Shown here: positions 34,476 through 46,835 of the stretch, one piece after another
Layout of the letters: every line of letters starts with the position of its first letter
How positions within the stretch are numbered: the stretch's first letter is position 1
From: Euphorbia lathyris
Lineage: Eukaryota; Streptophyta; Magnoliopsida; Malpighiales; Euphorbiaceae
DNA length: 64,000 nt
Assembly (NCBI RefSeq): GCF_963576675.1
Contig: NC_088913.1
Span: forward strand, 92,255,001 to 92,319,000
Direction: 5' to 3'
Made by a program: the position numbers and the translations under genes
The notes under the pieces: generated by a model
Told to the model about the DNA's origin: nothing
Database searches by the model: none
What the model saw: only the letters and a program-made list of their open reading frames with translations

Positions 34476-35734
34476 TCAAGGTGAACGCGGTGGATAAGGC
34501 GTAGTCTCAACTCCTTGGCGTCGGAAGAAAGATAGCAACCGGCGACGAGTAGATTTGTGCTCACGTCTCAACGTAGTGATATTGGCATCCACCGTGTTTA
34601 TCCTCGAACTCATTTCGGTATTGGTGGCAACGACTTCATCTAACCACAAATTCATGTGACGGTTATGCTCGTTCATTTGGTGCAAAACATGTTGCCATCC
34701 AACTTGTTCCTCAACATTCGGTTCTACATTTGCTTGCTCATTGGTATGAACATCAACATGCTCCTCCTCCGCTTCCTCTTCATCAAATTCCTCTTCATCT
34801 TCCTCATCATCATCTTGGGCACCCAAACCGTGAGAACTCGAAGCTTCACTACCCATGGTAGCAAAAACACGTCTTGTACGAGCTTCATAAGAGATAAAGG
34901 CGGGTGGTCCCATTTTCTTCAATAAATTGGCCCTTTGAAGTGCCGTGAGATCCAAGGAAGGTAAACCAACATGAGGCATATTTTGATAATCCACTAATTC
35001 ACCCCGAGCACCCAAAATAATGCCGGTAATTAAATTACCCATAGGCACTTGCTTATTGCAAGACTTGGAAGCTCGAACTAAATTAGTAAATATCATCTCA
35101 ATACTATCAATGGTCAAACCCTTAAAAATACTATCCAACACAAACAAATCACGAACTTGCACCTTTGAACTTTCAACCCGACCAAATAAGGAAAATGATA
35201 AAAACTTGTGAAAGAAAAAGATACAATCATCCTTAAGTAGCTTACTAGATGTATTCTTTGGATTAAAAACATCTAAACCGGTTAAAGAGTGTCAAACCAT
35301 GTGTGCATTAAAAGGCTTTGGTTTGGAATAAAAATTCCGAGTAGGAAGTCCAAACCATCGGTTCATAGTCGCATACCCAACGTCAAAACGAACTCCATTA
35401 TTCCGAAAAGAGATAACTCCTTTCTTATTGTCATAGGTTAGAGTAACCAAAAATTCAATAATATGCGATTTAATATTAGGAAAACGCATACTAGAAAACC
35501 TTTCCAACCAAGAACGGATAGATATTCATCAATACGTTCGGTAAAAGAAAATATGTTTACCGTGTCGGTGTCAAGGAAAAGCATGTCGACGAACTCTATT
35601 TGGCTATTAGAAAAACGGCGAAATTTGCGTCCTTCGGCTTCCGTCGCAATATCGAACGGTGCTCCATATTGAACCCGTAATCGATTGACTTCAGTGGCTT
35701 TAGTTTTTTTAGCAACGGTCTTTTGTCTAGGCAT
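34476..35734 (-). pseudogene. Athila-type extra ORF, copy B (broken)
   Basis: Three collinear pieces (35734-35438, 35507-35292, 35162-34476) form one former protein. It starts MPRQKTVAKKTK, continues through 'YGAPFDIATEAEGRKF' and 'IDEYLSVLGWK', then 'GYATMNRWFGLPTRNF', then 'VPMGNLITGIILGARGEL'. It ends in a very acidic stretch (DDDEEDEEEFDEEEAEEE) followed by a basic tail. It is related to copy A at 36443-37541 along most of its length. A frameshift lies near 35490 and a stop near 35292. The family is the plant retrotransposon-specific Athila ORF downstream of integrase, whose function is unknown. Confidence 0.75.
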
Positions 35735-36442
35735 TTTTGTTTGTGAAATTTGGTGAATGGGATGAAGAAAATATGAAAGGATGAAAGGAAGAGTAAAAGA
35801 TAATGGTAGTGGTTTAGGGAAGAAGAAGATGAATAGGGTAAAAATTTATGGGGAAGGTGAGTGAATCTTGGTATTGGGAAGAGAAAAGATGATTGATTGG
35901 TGTAAATATAGGTGATTTAAATAGGTGTAAGTAATAGGTATTGATTAGGATAGATGAATAGGTAAGTAATTAGAGTAGGAATAGGAAAAGATGCAAAATT
36001 CGCCCCATATCCCGTCCCTGGAAGTCGCGACAGCAAGTATGCAAGGGGGTCGAATTTTTCATGAAAGTTGCCCTGTTGCTGTCTCAACTGAGATTTCAGA
36101 ATCTCAACTGAGATTTTGAAATTTTTGGGTAAAAAGGGGACTGTTTTTGACAATTTTAACATGACTAAACCAATTCCTCTTATAAGTAAGTGACATTAAT
36201 GTGAATATTAATCCCTGAAACTAAGATAAACAAAACTGAAACATTAAATCGAAGGAAAACCAAGGGTTGTTCCTTAAATGAAAGAAATAAAAGAAAGAAT
36301 TAACGCACTTTCATTAATTATAAAGAAAATATAAACAATACCTTAATATATATATTTACATAAAATCATCTTACTCATAAAAACTCAAATCATAAATAAA
36401 CACTCATATATACAATAATCAATAGAAACTCAAATTATATCC

Positions 36443-37541
36443 CTAAGAATTGGAAAAACGACGTGCATTGGCCCTGTTAATCTTCATTTGAATGAAGACT
36501 TGCCTCTCTGGTGCAGAAAGGAATGCTGGACCAGAACTAAAAACTCGTTTGACAAGCCCCTCGTTCTCCAAGAACTCGTAGTCAAGAATAGGGAAAGGTT
36601 CCGTATCAGTCCAAGGGACAGAAATGGTTCCCTTGGCTCCCAAAATGATTCCTGATATTGGTGAACCCAATCTTCCGGTTCTTTGAATGGGAAGCGGCAA
36701 CTAACCCCTCCATTAGAATCTTCGAGGAGTTCACTGAGTTGTCTTGGAAAACGTCGCCTAACACATAGAGATTAGTATCTTTCACAACATTGCTACTGAC
36801 TCGACCAAAAAGACTATGACAGAGGAATTTGTGTAGATACAGCATGGAGTTAGAATTTATGGATTTGTTGAAGGCAAGACGTGGATTGAATCGCCAAAAT
36901 CCTGTTAACATCCTCCATATATCTGTAGAAGTCATATCCCGTCCAGGATGGTGCTGAGTTGTGTCTCGAGGTGGAAAACCAAACCAATTATGAAGTTCTG
37001 GATATCCAAAAGTGAATACATGCCCCTCACAATGAAAACTGAGACGAACACGTCTCTTATTGACGAATCGAACGGTGGATAAAAACTCTTGAACCCAATT
37101 CCCAATTATAGGAAATTTCATAGAAGCAAATTTGGTCCATCCCAAATTAGTCAGATAGCGATCTATATCTTCGCTTATCCCGAGTTCCTCGTTCAGAAAC
37201 TCGTCCATATACATCATGCCAAAGAATTGAGCATATCTAAACTGCAGAAAGCGTTTCCCTTCATCGTGATTATAGATTGGAAACCATGCGCCATAACGAT
37301 CAGAGATATCAATTTTTCCGCTTTGAGTAGAAGTGTGTTTTCGAACATTTTTCAAAGACGTAGTCATGTTTGTGAGAGAGAAGAAAATGGTGTCTGTAGG
37401 ATTGAGAATTTGAGAAAGAAATTCAGAAAGATGAAATGAAAATGGAATAAGTCTGATCCTACAGGAATATATAAGACATATAAGTGAAAGGTTGTGTCTA
37501 TTAAAAAGAAAAGATGCAAAAGTGATACCTCTTCGATTCAA
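36443..37541 (-). pseudogene. Athila-type extra ORF, copy A (one frameshift)
   Basis: The first long frame (37541-36606) probably starts at MTTSLKNVRKHTSTQ (37368). It contains DRYGAWFPIYNHDEGKRF, IDRYLTNLGWTKF, GYPELHNWFGFPPRDT and LYLHKFLCHSLFGR. A frameshift near 36700 moves the rest, with GSPISGIILGAKGTI, into another frame ending at 36443. The acidic tail of copy B is absent. It is preceded at 37607-37644 by two copies of an ATCTCA-AC-TGAGAT palindrome. Confidence 0.75.
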
Positions 37542-37853
37542 CTGACAGAAATTTTAAAATCAGATGGCTGTAATCCCTTACAGTTATTTCAAATTGGAAA
37601 AGACAGAAAATCTCAACTGAGATTTTCGGAATCTCAACTGAGATTTTTGCATTTTTTAATTTCTCAATAACACTTAACACTTAATGAAATTATTTTCAAA
37701 ACATGACTAGATTAAAATTTTAATGTTGACAAAACTTATTTGCACACAAGAAAAAAAAATAAAAATAAAAATAAATAAATTAAAAAGAAAAATAAAAAAT
37801 TATGAACATAAAATAAGAAAAACTATAAAATAAAAATATGAAAACTAAATAAA

Positions 37854-40800
37854 TTAATTTTCATAGAAGTAGTCCACAGATTCAATTGCTTGAATTGGAG
37901 CTCCGTTGAAATAAATCTTGCAACGATTTCCATTGACCTTAAATCGATCGCCATTGGACTTTTCTAGCTCCAAAGTTCCGTAATCAAATGTTTTAACAAC
38001 CAAAAATGGTCCAGTCCATCTAGATTTTAGCTTACCTGGAAATAACTTTAATCTCGAATTAAAAAGTAAGACTTTATCCCCAATATTAAAGTTTTTAATT
38101 TTGATTCTGGCATCATGCCACTTTTTAACTTTTTCCTTATAAATTCTTGCATTTTCGTAGGACAAATAGCGTAATTCATCCAACTCGTTTAAGTCGAACA
38201 ACCACTTTTTTCCTGCGCGTTGCAAATCATAATTAAGGGTTTTTATAACCCAATATGCTTTATGTTCTAACTCTACCGGCAAATGACAAGCTTTACCATA
38301 GACTAATCTATAAGGTGTCATTCCGATAGGTGTTTTAAATGCAGTACGGTATGCCCATAATGCATCGTTAAGTTTATGTGCCCAGTCTCTTCTAGAAGAC
38401 GAAACTGTTTTCTCAAGTATCCATTTGAGCTCTCTATTTGATATTTCCGCTTGACCATTCGTTTGAGGATGGTACGGCGTAGAGATACGGTGGTGTACTC
38501 CATATTTTTTCATAAGTAACTCAAAACTTCTATTTACGAAATGAGTACCACCGCCGCTTACCATAACTCTAGGAACTCCAAATCGACAGAATATTGCATT
38601 TAAAAACTTAACAACTACTTTAGAATCATTTGTCGGGATTGCAATTGCTTCAATCCACTTTGAAACATAATCTACGGCTACTAATATATAATTTTTGCCA
38701 AAAGAAGTAGGAAAAGGACCCATGAAATTGATCCCCCATACGTCGAAGATTTCAACTTCCAATATGTTCGTGAGAGGCATCTCATCTCTCCTTCCTAAAT
38801 TCCCGGTTCTTTGACATTTATCACAGCGGACAATAAATGAACGGACATCTTTAAACAAAGTAGGCCAAAAGAATCCGCATTCTAGTATTCTAGCTACTGT
38901 TTTGCTTACGTTGTTATGACCTCCATAGGCGCTAGCATGACATTCCGACATTATAGGGTCATATTCAAACTCACTAACACATCTCCTAAGTATTCCATCG
39001 CCGCATGTTTTGAACAAAAATGGATCTTCCCAAAAATATCTTTTAACCTCTGAAAAGAATTTCTTCTTTTGCTGAGGATTCAATCCATCTGGCACAACAT
39101 GTGCAGCTAAGTAATTGGCTATATCCGCATACCATGGAGCTATGACACTTTGTACTTGCATGAGATGTTCATCGCGGAAATCATCTCGAATGCCTAATGT
39201 TTCACTGATGGGATCGTTTTCATCCTCAAGTCTTGATAGATGATCGGCGACAAGGTTTTCAACTCCCTTTTTTATCTTTAATCTCTATGTCAAATTCTTG
39301 CAATAATAAAACTCATCTAATAAGACGCGGTTTTGCATCTTTCTTAGCAAATAAATATCGTAAAGCTTCATGATCTGTGTAAATGATGACTTTAGATCCT
39401 AACAAGTAAGATCGAAACTTATCACATGCAAAAACTACTGCCAACATTTCTTTTTCAGTTGTGGTGTAATTTAACTGTGTACCGGACAATGTGTGACTCG
39501 CATAATATATAACATGAAGTTTCTTATCCTTCCTTTGACCTAATACACATCCTACAGCTAAGTCACTTGCATCGCACATAATTTCGAAAGGTAGATTCCA
39601 ATCGGGTTTCGATATTATAGGTGTACTGATTAAAGCCGTTTTCAAGGTATTGAAAGCTTGTAAACAATCCTCATTAAAATCAAAAGTTGAATCTTTCATA
39701 AGCAAATTAGTAAGTGGTTTGGAGATTACAGAAAAGTTCTTTATAAACCTTTTGTAAAAAACCTGCATGACCTAAAAATGATCTTACTCCCTTAACAGTG
39801 GTTGGTGGGGGTAATTTTTCTATAACTGAAGTATTTGCTCTGTCCACTTCTAAACCTTTTTCAGATATCTTATGACCTAAAACAATTCCTTCGTCTACCA
39901 TGAAATGACATTTTTCCCAATTTAATACTAAATTCGTTTCCTCACATCTAGACAATACTTTATCTAAGTTCTGTAAACATGCATCGAAAGAATCTCTATA
40001 AACTGAAAAATCATCCATGAAATCTTCCATTACATCTTCAATGAAGTCATTAAATATTGTTGTCATACATCGTTGAAATGTTGCTGGTGCATTACATAGA
40101 CCAGAAGGCATTCTCCTATATGAAAATGTTCCGTAAGGACACGTGAAGGTTGTTTTGTCTTGGTCATCCGGGTAAATGTAAATTTGAAAGAATCCGGAAT
40201 AACCGTCTAGGAAACAGTAAAATGCATGACCGGCTATCCTTTCGATCATTTGATCAATGAAAGGTAGAGGAAAATGATCTTTCCTAGTTGCTTTGTTTAG
40301 GTTCATATAGTCTATATAAACCCTCCAACCGGTGGTGGTTCATGTAGGTATCAGTTCACCTTCATCATTTCTTACAACAGTTATGCCTCCTTTTTTGGGT
40401 ACACAATGGATTGGACTAACCCATTCACTATCCAAAATCGGATAAATGATTCCATTGTCGAGAAGTTTAGTAATCTCATTTTTTACTACCTCTTTCATGT
40501 TCGGATTTAAGCGTCTTTGCCTATCCGCTTTAGGTGGCTTATCCTCTTCTAAGTGAATTCTATGCATTACGATACTAGGATTAATTCCTTTTAAGTCTGA
40601 AATTTGCCATCCCATACTTCCTATCATATTTCTAACAACTTCTTTCAATTTTTCTTCTTGATAATTTGTTAATTTGTTAAAAATAATTATAGGTAGAGAA
40701 TCGCCTTCGCCTAAGAAAGCGTACCTCAAATGACTGGGTAACTTTTTAAGTTCTAATTTAGGGGGTATTACAATTGAAAGCGGAACTGGTCCATCTTCTC

Positions 40801-41503
40801 GAATCAAAGGCTCTGGGTCCTTATCTTCTAATTCCTCACCTATTATAGGTTCAATTATTTCTTCACTCTGAATAACATCATTGACACATTCCTCGACTAA
40901 ATCAAGTTTCATACAAGCGAATTCCTCCATAGGGTATTTCATCGCTTTGTTCATATTAAACTCAATCTTATCTTCTCCTATCCTTAAAACTACCTTCCCT
41001 TCCGACACATCTACTAGAGCGCGTCCCGTGTTCATAAACGGTCTACCGAAAATTAAAGGGCAATTTACATCATATGCAAAGTCTAATATAACAAAATCGG
41101 TAGGAAAAATAAATTTATCGACTTTGACTAAAACATCTTCAATTATACCATATGGTCTCTTAGTGGTTTGATCTGCTAATTGCAAAACCATATTGGTACG
41201 TTTGATATCTTCTTCTAAACCTAACTTGTTAAAAATAGACAACGACATTAAGTTTATACTTGCTCCTAAATCACAAAGACAACTTGGGAATTCAATATCT
41301 CCCAACTTACACGGAATAGTAAAACATCCGGGATCTTTGAGTTTAGTGGGCAAATTACTTGACACGATTGAACTACAGTCTTCAGTTAACGAAATGGATG
41401 AAATTCCTTCCCAACTGATTTTCTTTGAAATTAAATCTTTTAAAAACTTACCATAGTTAGGAATTTGTGTAATTTCATCCATAAAAGTTAAATTGATGTG
41501 CAA
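37854..41503 (-). pseudogene. Gypsy pol: protease, reverse transcriptase, RNase H and integrase (several breaks)
   Basis: The protease has CDLGASINLM (about 41270). The reverse transcriptase has PFIDQMIERIAGH, FLDGYSGFFQI, YRRMPSGLCNAPATFQR and the active site FMDDFSVY. The RNase H has [13 protein letters not shown] and IIYTDHEAL. The integrase has a zinc-binding HHCC region ([21 protein letters not shown]) and the core. In the core the first two catalytic aspartates are replaced: [10 protein letters not shown] and VSGGGTHF carry N and G where family members have D. The third residue is kept in [11 protein letters not shown]. Lesions: a stop near 40340, a one-base insertion near 39757, a stop near 39313 and a frameshift near 39265. 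Further stops separate gag from protease at 41503-41662. Confidence 0.9.
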
Positions 41504-41661
41504 ATTTTAAGTTTATCCAAAAATGTTAGAAGTTGTTTGCCATAGTCCTTATTTCGGACTTTGTGCGGAAAAGGTGGTTTGGGTACAAAAGTTTTGGTAC
41601 TTGTGTCAAATGGTGAACTATTTGTGTTTCAGATATCTTCTTTGGACTTTGGTAAATCCGT

Positions 41662-43125
41662 TCATGGTAATGTTGCATCTTTGGGCATTTCCGGCCCTTG
41701 ATAATTTTTCCCTGAACGAAGAGTGATAGCCTTCACCTGCTCTTTCGGATTTTCTTCCGTATGGCTGGGAAGACTTCCCTCTTTTCGGGATGGAATTGAT
41801 TTAGCAAGTTGACCAATTTGAACCTCCAAATTATGGATGCTAGATGAGTGGTTTTTAATAAGCTGATCGAATTTATTTTCGATCCGTTTAAAACCATTGT
41901 CGTGATTACTTATTTTTCCACTGATAGCATCTATAAACTTGTCAATTTTAGAAGATAAAGTGCTAATCGTATCTCTTGACTGATTTTGATAATTAGTGGT
42001 ACGATTTTGATTAGCACTTGCATTATTGTTATTATTATCTTTCCAGTTAAAGTTAGGATGATTCCTCCATCCAGAATTATAAGGATTATTAGTTTGGTTT
42101 TGCCTTTGGACAAAATTTACCTGTTCTATCTCACTCATGTTTTCGTAATCCACATCCGTTTGGATTGGATTACCATTGGTATCGCGTGGTGCCATAAACT
42201 TATCAATTTTGTGCGATAAAGCAGAAAATTGGGCTTGTAACATCGCGACTGGATCAAGTTCCACTATACCTTTAACTGATGGTGTGGTTGAGGATGATGG
42301 TTTTGCCACCGGTATATGTCCACGTTCCGCGGGCCACATACTGCTGTTGATTGCCATTTTCTCCAAAAGTTCTCTTGCTTGGGCTGATGTTTTCTTCATA
42401 AATAGCCCTCCCGACATAGCATCTAATGAACCCCTAGTTGTAGGATTTAGTCCATTGTAAAATGCTTGCATTAAAAGTTCAGCGGGTAATTGGTGGTGTG
42501 GGTATAAACGTTGAAGTTCTTTAAAACGTTCCCAAGTCTCATAAAGAGTCTCATTATCATTTTGAGAAAAAGATGTTAACTCCTTTATGACTCTTGCGGT
42601 TTTTGCTAAAGGAAAATACTTTGATAAAAATGCTTGGGCTAATTGTTCCCAAGTGGCAAAAGTTGTGGCTGGCATAGAAGTTAACCATTCTTTGGCTCTA
42701 TCCTTCAAAGTGAAAGGAAAGAGGCGAAGTTTGATTGCTTCTGCAGTCACATCTGGGATTTTAAAAGTGTTACAAATTTCAAGGAAATTTGTTAAATGGG
42801 TGTTAGGATTTTCGTTAGGTAACCCGTAAAATGTTACATTATTTTGCAACATATTAAGCAAAGCTGGCTTAATTTCAAATTGGGTTGCGGTGATTCTGGG
42901 TCTAACGATACTATTGGTCACACCGGCCACACCTGGCCTAGCGTAATCCATAAGTGTTGGTGGATCTGCCATTTTTTCTGGCTCGGTAAATGTTTTTACT
43001 GGAGTCTTATTTTTGTTTTTATTGTTTTTCTTGTTCTTCCCAGTGGTTTTCTCAATTTCTGGGTCTATAGGGTCTGGTACAATGCCTGAACTTCGAGAAC
43101 TGCGCATGAACCTGAAATCTTGCAC
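41662..43125 (-). CDS. Gypsy gag (retrotransposon capsid-type protein)
   Basis: A 487-residue open frame starts at 43125. The retrotransposon gag domain spans about residues 120-230, with FKIPDVTAEAIKLRLFPFTL, AKEWLTSMP, FLSKYFPLAKTARV and YETWERFKELQRLYPHH. A flexible Asn/Gln-rich stretch follows, then the AITLRSGKNYQGPE motif that precedes the protease in Athila-type polyproteins. I see no zinc knuckle. The frame ends soon after that motif at 41662, so gag is no longer joined to pol. Confidence 0.85.
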   Translation of the reverse strand: MQDFRFMRSSRSSGIVPDPIDPEIEKTTGKNKKNNKNKNKTPVKTFTEPEKMADPPTLMDYARPGVAGVTNSIVRPRITATQFEIKPALLNMLQNNVTFYGLPNENPNTHLTNFLEICNTFKIPDVTAEAIKLRLFPFTLKDRAKEWLTSMPATTFATWEQLAQAFLSKYFPLAKTARVIKELTSFSQNDNETLYETWERFKELQRLYPHHQLPAELLMQAFYNGLNPTTRGSLDAMSGGLFMKKTSAQARELLEKMAINSSMWPAERGHIPVAKPSSSTTPSVKGIVELDPVAMLQAQFSALSHKIDKFMAPRDTNGNPIQTDVDYENMSEIEQVNFVQRQNQTNNPYNSGWRNHPNFNWKDNNNNNASANQNRTTNYQNQSRDTISTLSSKIDKFIDAISGKISNHDNGFKRIENKFDQLIKNHSSSIHNLEVQIGQLAKSIPSRKEGSLPSHTEENPKEQVKAITLRSGKNYQGPEMPKDATLP

Positions 43126-43269
43126 GAACCGAAACTACCTACAAAACAGAATTTGGAAAATAAATAAATTAGTAAATTAAAATTAATAAATTATAAAAGT
43201 TAAAATAAGTAAGTTTAAACCTAGATTCGAAATAAAACACGAAAAATCTAAAATTTTGTCAAAAATTTT

Positions 43270-43292
43270 GGCGTTCCCCGGCAACGGCGCCA
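43270..43292 (-). other. Primer-binding site of the Gypsy element
   Basis: On the minus strand, six bases after the LTR end, the sequence reads TGGCGCCGTTGCCGGGGAAC. This is the form complementary to the 3' end of a tRNA (tRNA-Asp is the usual assignment for Athila elements). The site fixes the element's orientation and the inner edge of its 5' LTR at 43299. Confidence 0.8.
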
Positions 43293-43298
43293 AAAACT

Positions 43299-44833
43299 TG
43301 TTGAGCGATTTCCATAAGTGCACGGTATACGCTTGTAGTAATAAAAGATATCGAACCCACAGGGAACACTTTTTAACTAAAACCTTATTTAATTCAGTTT
43401 TATTCACGTGTTTAGGTTTAACAAAAGAAAATCATTTAATTGATTGAATTGGTTCGGGTAAATTAGGATTAGATAAGAATATTATATTGAATTTAGAAAA
43501 CAATTCCGTCTTGAGATTTTGATTATAAGACAGATACTTCCGTAATTGGAATAAATAGAAGGTATAAAACTTATTTTCATAAAGCAAAGAAAACAACTTT
43601 AACTTTGGTAAGATTATTGACATGTAATAATATAGGAATTTATTCAATTAAATGGCTTTGAACCGTAGAAATCTCTCTGGTTCAGAGCAGATTTCTACCT
43701 TAATCAAATTAGTATTTTATATCCGATAAGCCGCGATCAGCGATCATATCATCCGTAAAAACTAATTCTTTCAAGTGTTCAACAAAGTTCTTATATGAAT
43801 AAGATGGAATAAAACGTTTTAATAAAAACACCAATTTATCATTTTGAAAATCATTTTGTCAGAACAATATCAAAATAACAACAGAAAGAATGTATTGAAT
43901 AAAATAAATATATCATTAATGAAATGTGAATCTTCACAAGTTAACAGAGAAGTAGAAACATGGAAAGCATTGTGACGAAAATTTTGAGATTCGGGTTGTC
44001 AATCTTTCCCTCAAACTCCGTAGGTTTGTCAGACCCTTTTGCGCTTCAGCCGTTAATTCTTCTCGCTGAATCTTCGGAATAGAGACTTGGTTAATCCGCT
44101 ACCAGAATGAAAACTTGTCTCTGATCAACCTTTGAAACTAAACTAATACAGTGTTTATAACTAATCTAATAATAACTTGTGTACATCAAGTTTGTTTATA
44201 GAAATGAAATCTAACTTTCTGACTCTTTTCTGAATCAGAAACTCAACATAATAACTCTCTGATTTCTCTAACTTTTCTAACTTAGCCAACAACATTAATT
44301 TCTGAAATGGATCACTTATTTATAGTTGTTGAAGGGTTGTAAATGATGGGTCGTGTCCGTTGGTGAAGGGTCGCTTTTATCCAAACGAACAGACGCGTTT
44401 CTCGGATTAAAACATGTGAAATATGTGCAGAATTCTTCGCTGTCTCATATGAGATTCTGAAAATCTCAGTCGCGACAGGGGGTGCAGGGGCGAGTTGAAG
44501 ACTTCGAAATTTCAAAGTTCGGTGATCGTATGTCGCGACTAAGATTCTGAAAATCTCAGTCGCGATAGGGGCTTTTCTCCCCGTCTTTTGACTGCTTCTT
44601 ATCCTCCTTGAGCGTTCTTCTGATTGATACGTATTCTTGGCACGTTTTTTAAGTTTTTCCTCTATTTTAGCTCCGTTTTAGATCCGTTTTGGATTTAACC
44701 AAATAATTAAGTACCTTGCATCAAAGAAGTAAATAAAGACGTAAAAGTATTCAAAATGAATATATTTAGCACGATTTCAATGCAAATTTAACGTATTTAT
44801 ATATGATATTTTAGGTATATTTTGGGCTTAACA
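43299..44833 (-). repeat. 5' LTR of the Gypsy element (1535 bp)
   Basis: On the plus strand it runs from TGTTGAGCGATTTCC to TTTGGGCTTAACA, giving the standard inverted TGTT...AACA ends. The inner edge is set by the primer-binding site. The motif 'gatatcgaacccacaggg' near 43350 is common in Athila LTRs. At 44450-44570 it carries two copies of 'gattctgaaaatctcagtcgcga', a relative of the palindromes upstream of the two extra ORFs. No matching 3' LTR was found. Confidence 0.75.
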
Positions 44834-44837
44834 AGTA

Positions 44838-46330
44838 TGCACGAGTACCGTCCTCTATTCGTCTACTCAACCCCACTAAGCGCTATAACCGAACACTTAG
44901 ATTTTGTCTATCGCTGAGTACTAAAACCGAGTACTCAGCACCATTCTCTCAATCTTTACAGTTGATACAAATTTGTTCTTTCTAGATGAAGAACACTTTA
45001 GATGAATACAAATTCAATCTAGACTTTTACACAGAGATAGGAATTTGGTGTAAGATTTTATTTTCTTGTTTGAATGTGCTTTGTATGTATGCTCTTTTCT
45101 TTTGTACTTCGGCTAAGGATCCAAGAGTTGGACTTGTCCTTTTATAGTGAATTTCTGATGCCTCAATCATTTGAATTCGGATGTATCCGTTGAATTCAAA
45201 CGGTCTTCTTGCGCCATTCATTGGTCAGCATACAGAGTTTGCAGGCCAATCCTGTCGTCTGAAATTGGCAGGCGTCAGGCTTGTCTTCTTCCTCCAAGTT
45301 CGTCTTCTAGCGCTAGTTTCGTCCTTTACCCAGATGCCAGTTGACCCATGTATCTCGAAAAGGTCTTTGGGCGTAATTCCAAAGCTTCTGTATTGGCACC
45401 GACAGTTGTCGGATCTTGTCTTTTAGCAAACGGATCATTCGCGCTGTCCTGACGAGCACTCAACTTGATTTTATTGACGTTGCCTTTGTTCTTTATTTCT
45501 ATCGGAGACTGAGTAACGTTTCACTCAGCGTCTTCGGTCAGCTTCGTCTACAAGCGTTTGTTCTGAGGAAGACTTATCTTCTATGATACTGAGTTATACT
45601 TCTACTCAGCTTGTGATGTGTCTCATGCTGACTTCGTCCTGTCTTACTTTTTATTTCTGTTCTCATTTATAATTATACTCAACATTTAACAAACACGTAA
45701 GTACAATTAAAACAAAGCACATAAATTTAATTGTCTTAATCATGCTTAAATAATTTTGCCAAATCAAAATCATGTTGGAAAGGTGTTTCAACAAACTCCC
45801 CCATTTTGATGTTGGCAAAAATATTTAATTGTGGAACTCAGCATTGAGATTCCCCATGATTGAATCACTTTTCATTCTTCTGAAATTTCTCCCCCGTAAG
45901 GGTTGCATCTGTTGACTTAAATTAACTCTAAACTTTCTAAGATTTAATCGAGTAAAAATAAGACATGCCTATACTAACTTAGTTCAATTCTAGACCTTCC
46001 AAGATCTAATTCAGATGAGCCTAGGTCAGCTTTCAGAAGAGTTCAATGCTTGGAACATATAGTTGTTACTCAGAGTTGCACATTGATATCAGAGTTATCA
46101 TATAGGTACAGAGTTATGTGTGCTGAGTATATTTTACTTGTTTGTTCCTTATGTTCACAAGATTTTAATTTGTTGTTCAATGAGTATGACAGATCAGGAT
46201 ATAAGCACAATAGGTAAGCATCGCATAAGTACTAGTCAAACTAGCAAACCTCCTAATTTGACCAAGTGAGCAACCCCAACTAAACATTTGTACAAACACA
46301 TATTCGAAAAGCAAATAAGTAAACAAAGCT
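44838..46330 (-). mobile_element. Copia-type LTR and adjacent internal fragment
   Basis: On the minus strand an LTR starts TGTTGAAACACCTTTCC at 45793, right after a purine-rich tract seen on the plus strand as 'aactcccccattttgatg' (45794-45811). It ends near 44838. The internal remnant to about 46330 has the 'ctcccccgtaaggg' style of 3' untranslated regions in Copia elements. No coding part remains. The Gypsy element inserted immediately next to, or within, this LTR. Confidence 0.55.
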
Positions 46331-46835
46331 AATATGTGGAAAATTTCTAACTATTCTATGTTCTAACTATTATATATCTACTACAATAGAAACAAATATA
46401 ATATGGAATGGATGTTGAAAATAATTAAAATTTGATTAATTTAGAATAAATAGGCTAATAATGAAAATTTAGGTTATAAGGGCTAAACTGTATGAAATCA
46501 AAAGTTTAGAACTTATGGAACTCAAACTGTCAAAATGTGTGGTTAAACCTCTATGAATTTCTTCCCATTATACCATAAAAGACTTCTTTTGTGTTTTCAT
46601 GCTTACCTGAATTTTGATCATTGGGATCTCGAATCTAATATCTACACATGTCTCCAGATAAGGAAGTTCAATTTTGTGATAACATTAGAGTCCATGACAC
46701 ATAACACAATGTATGATCGGTTATGAGAAGATTTAATTTTAAGAAAGCCCACACAGTGACCTCCTTGATGTAGAAGGCTAAGACCTTTGTCGAGCTAGAT
46801 GAAATGGGAACAAATGAAAGATGTGCAAAATATAA

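Larger units (their letters stand above)
34240..44833 (-). mobile_element. Degenerate Athila-type Ty3/Gypsy retrotransposon with one LTR
   Basis: Read on the minus strand, the order is LTR (44833-43299), primer-binding site (43292-43270), gag (43125-41662), protease-reverse transcriptase-RNase H (41503-39313), integrase (39161-37854), then two related extra ORFs (37541-36443 and 35734-34476). A 'cccacacttaatttggacc' motif follows at 34253-34271, as seen near the 3' end of many Athila elements. I could not find a second LTR between 30000 and 34400, so the 3' end is deleted or too diverged, and the lower boundary is approximate. Confidence 0.85.
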
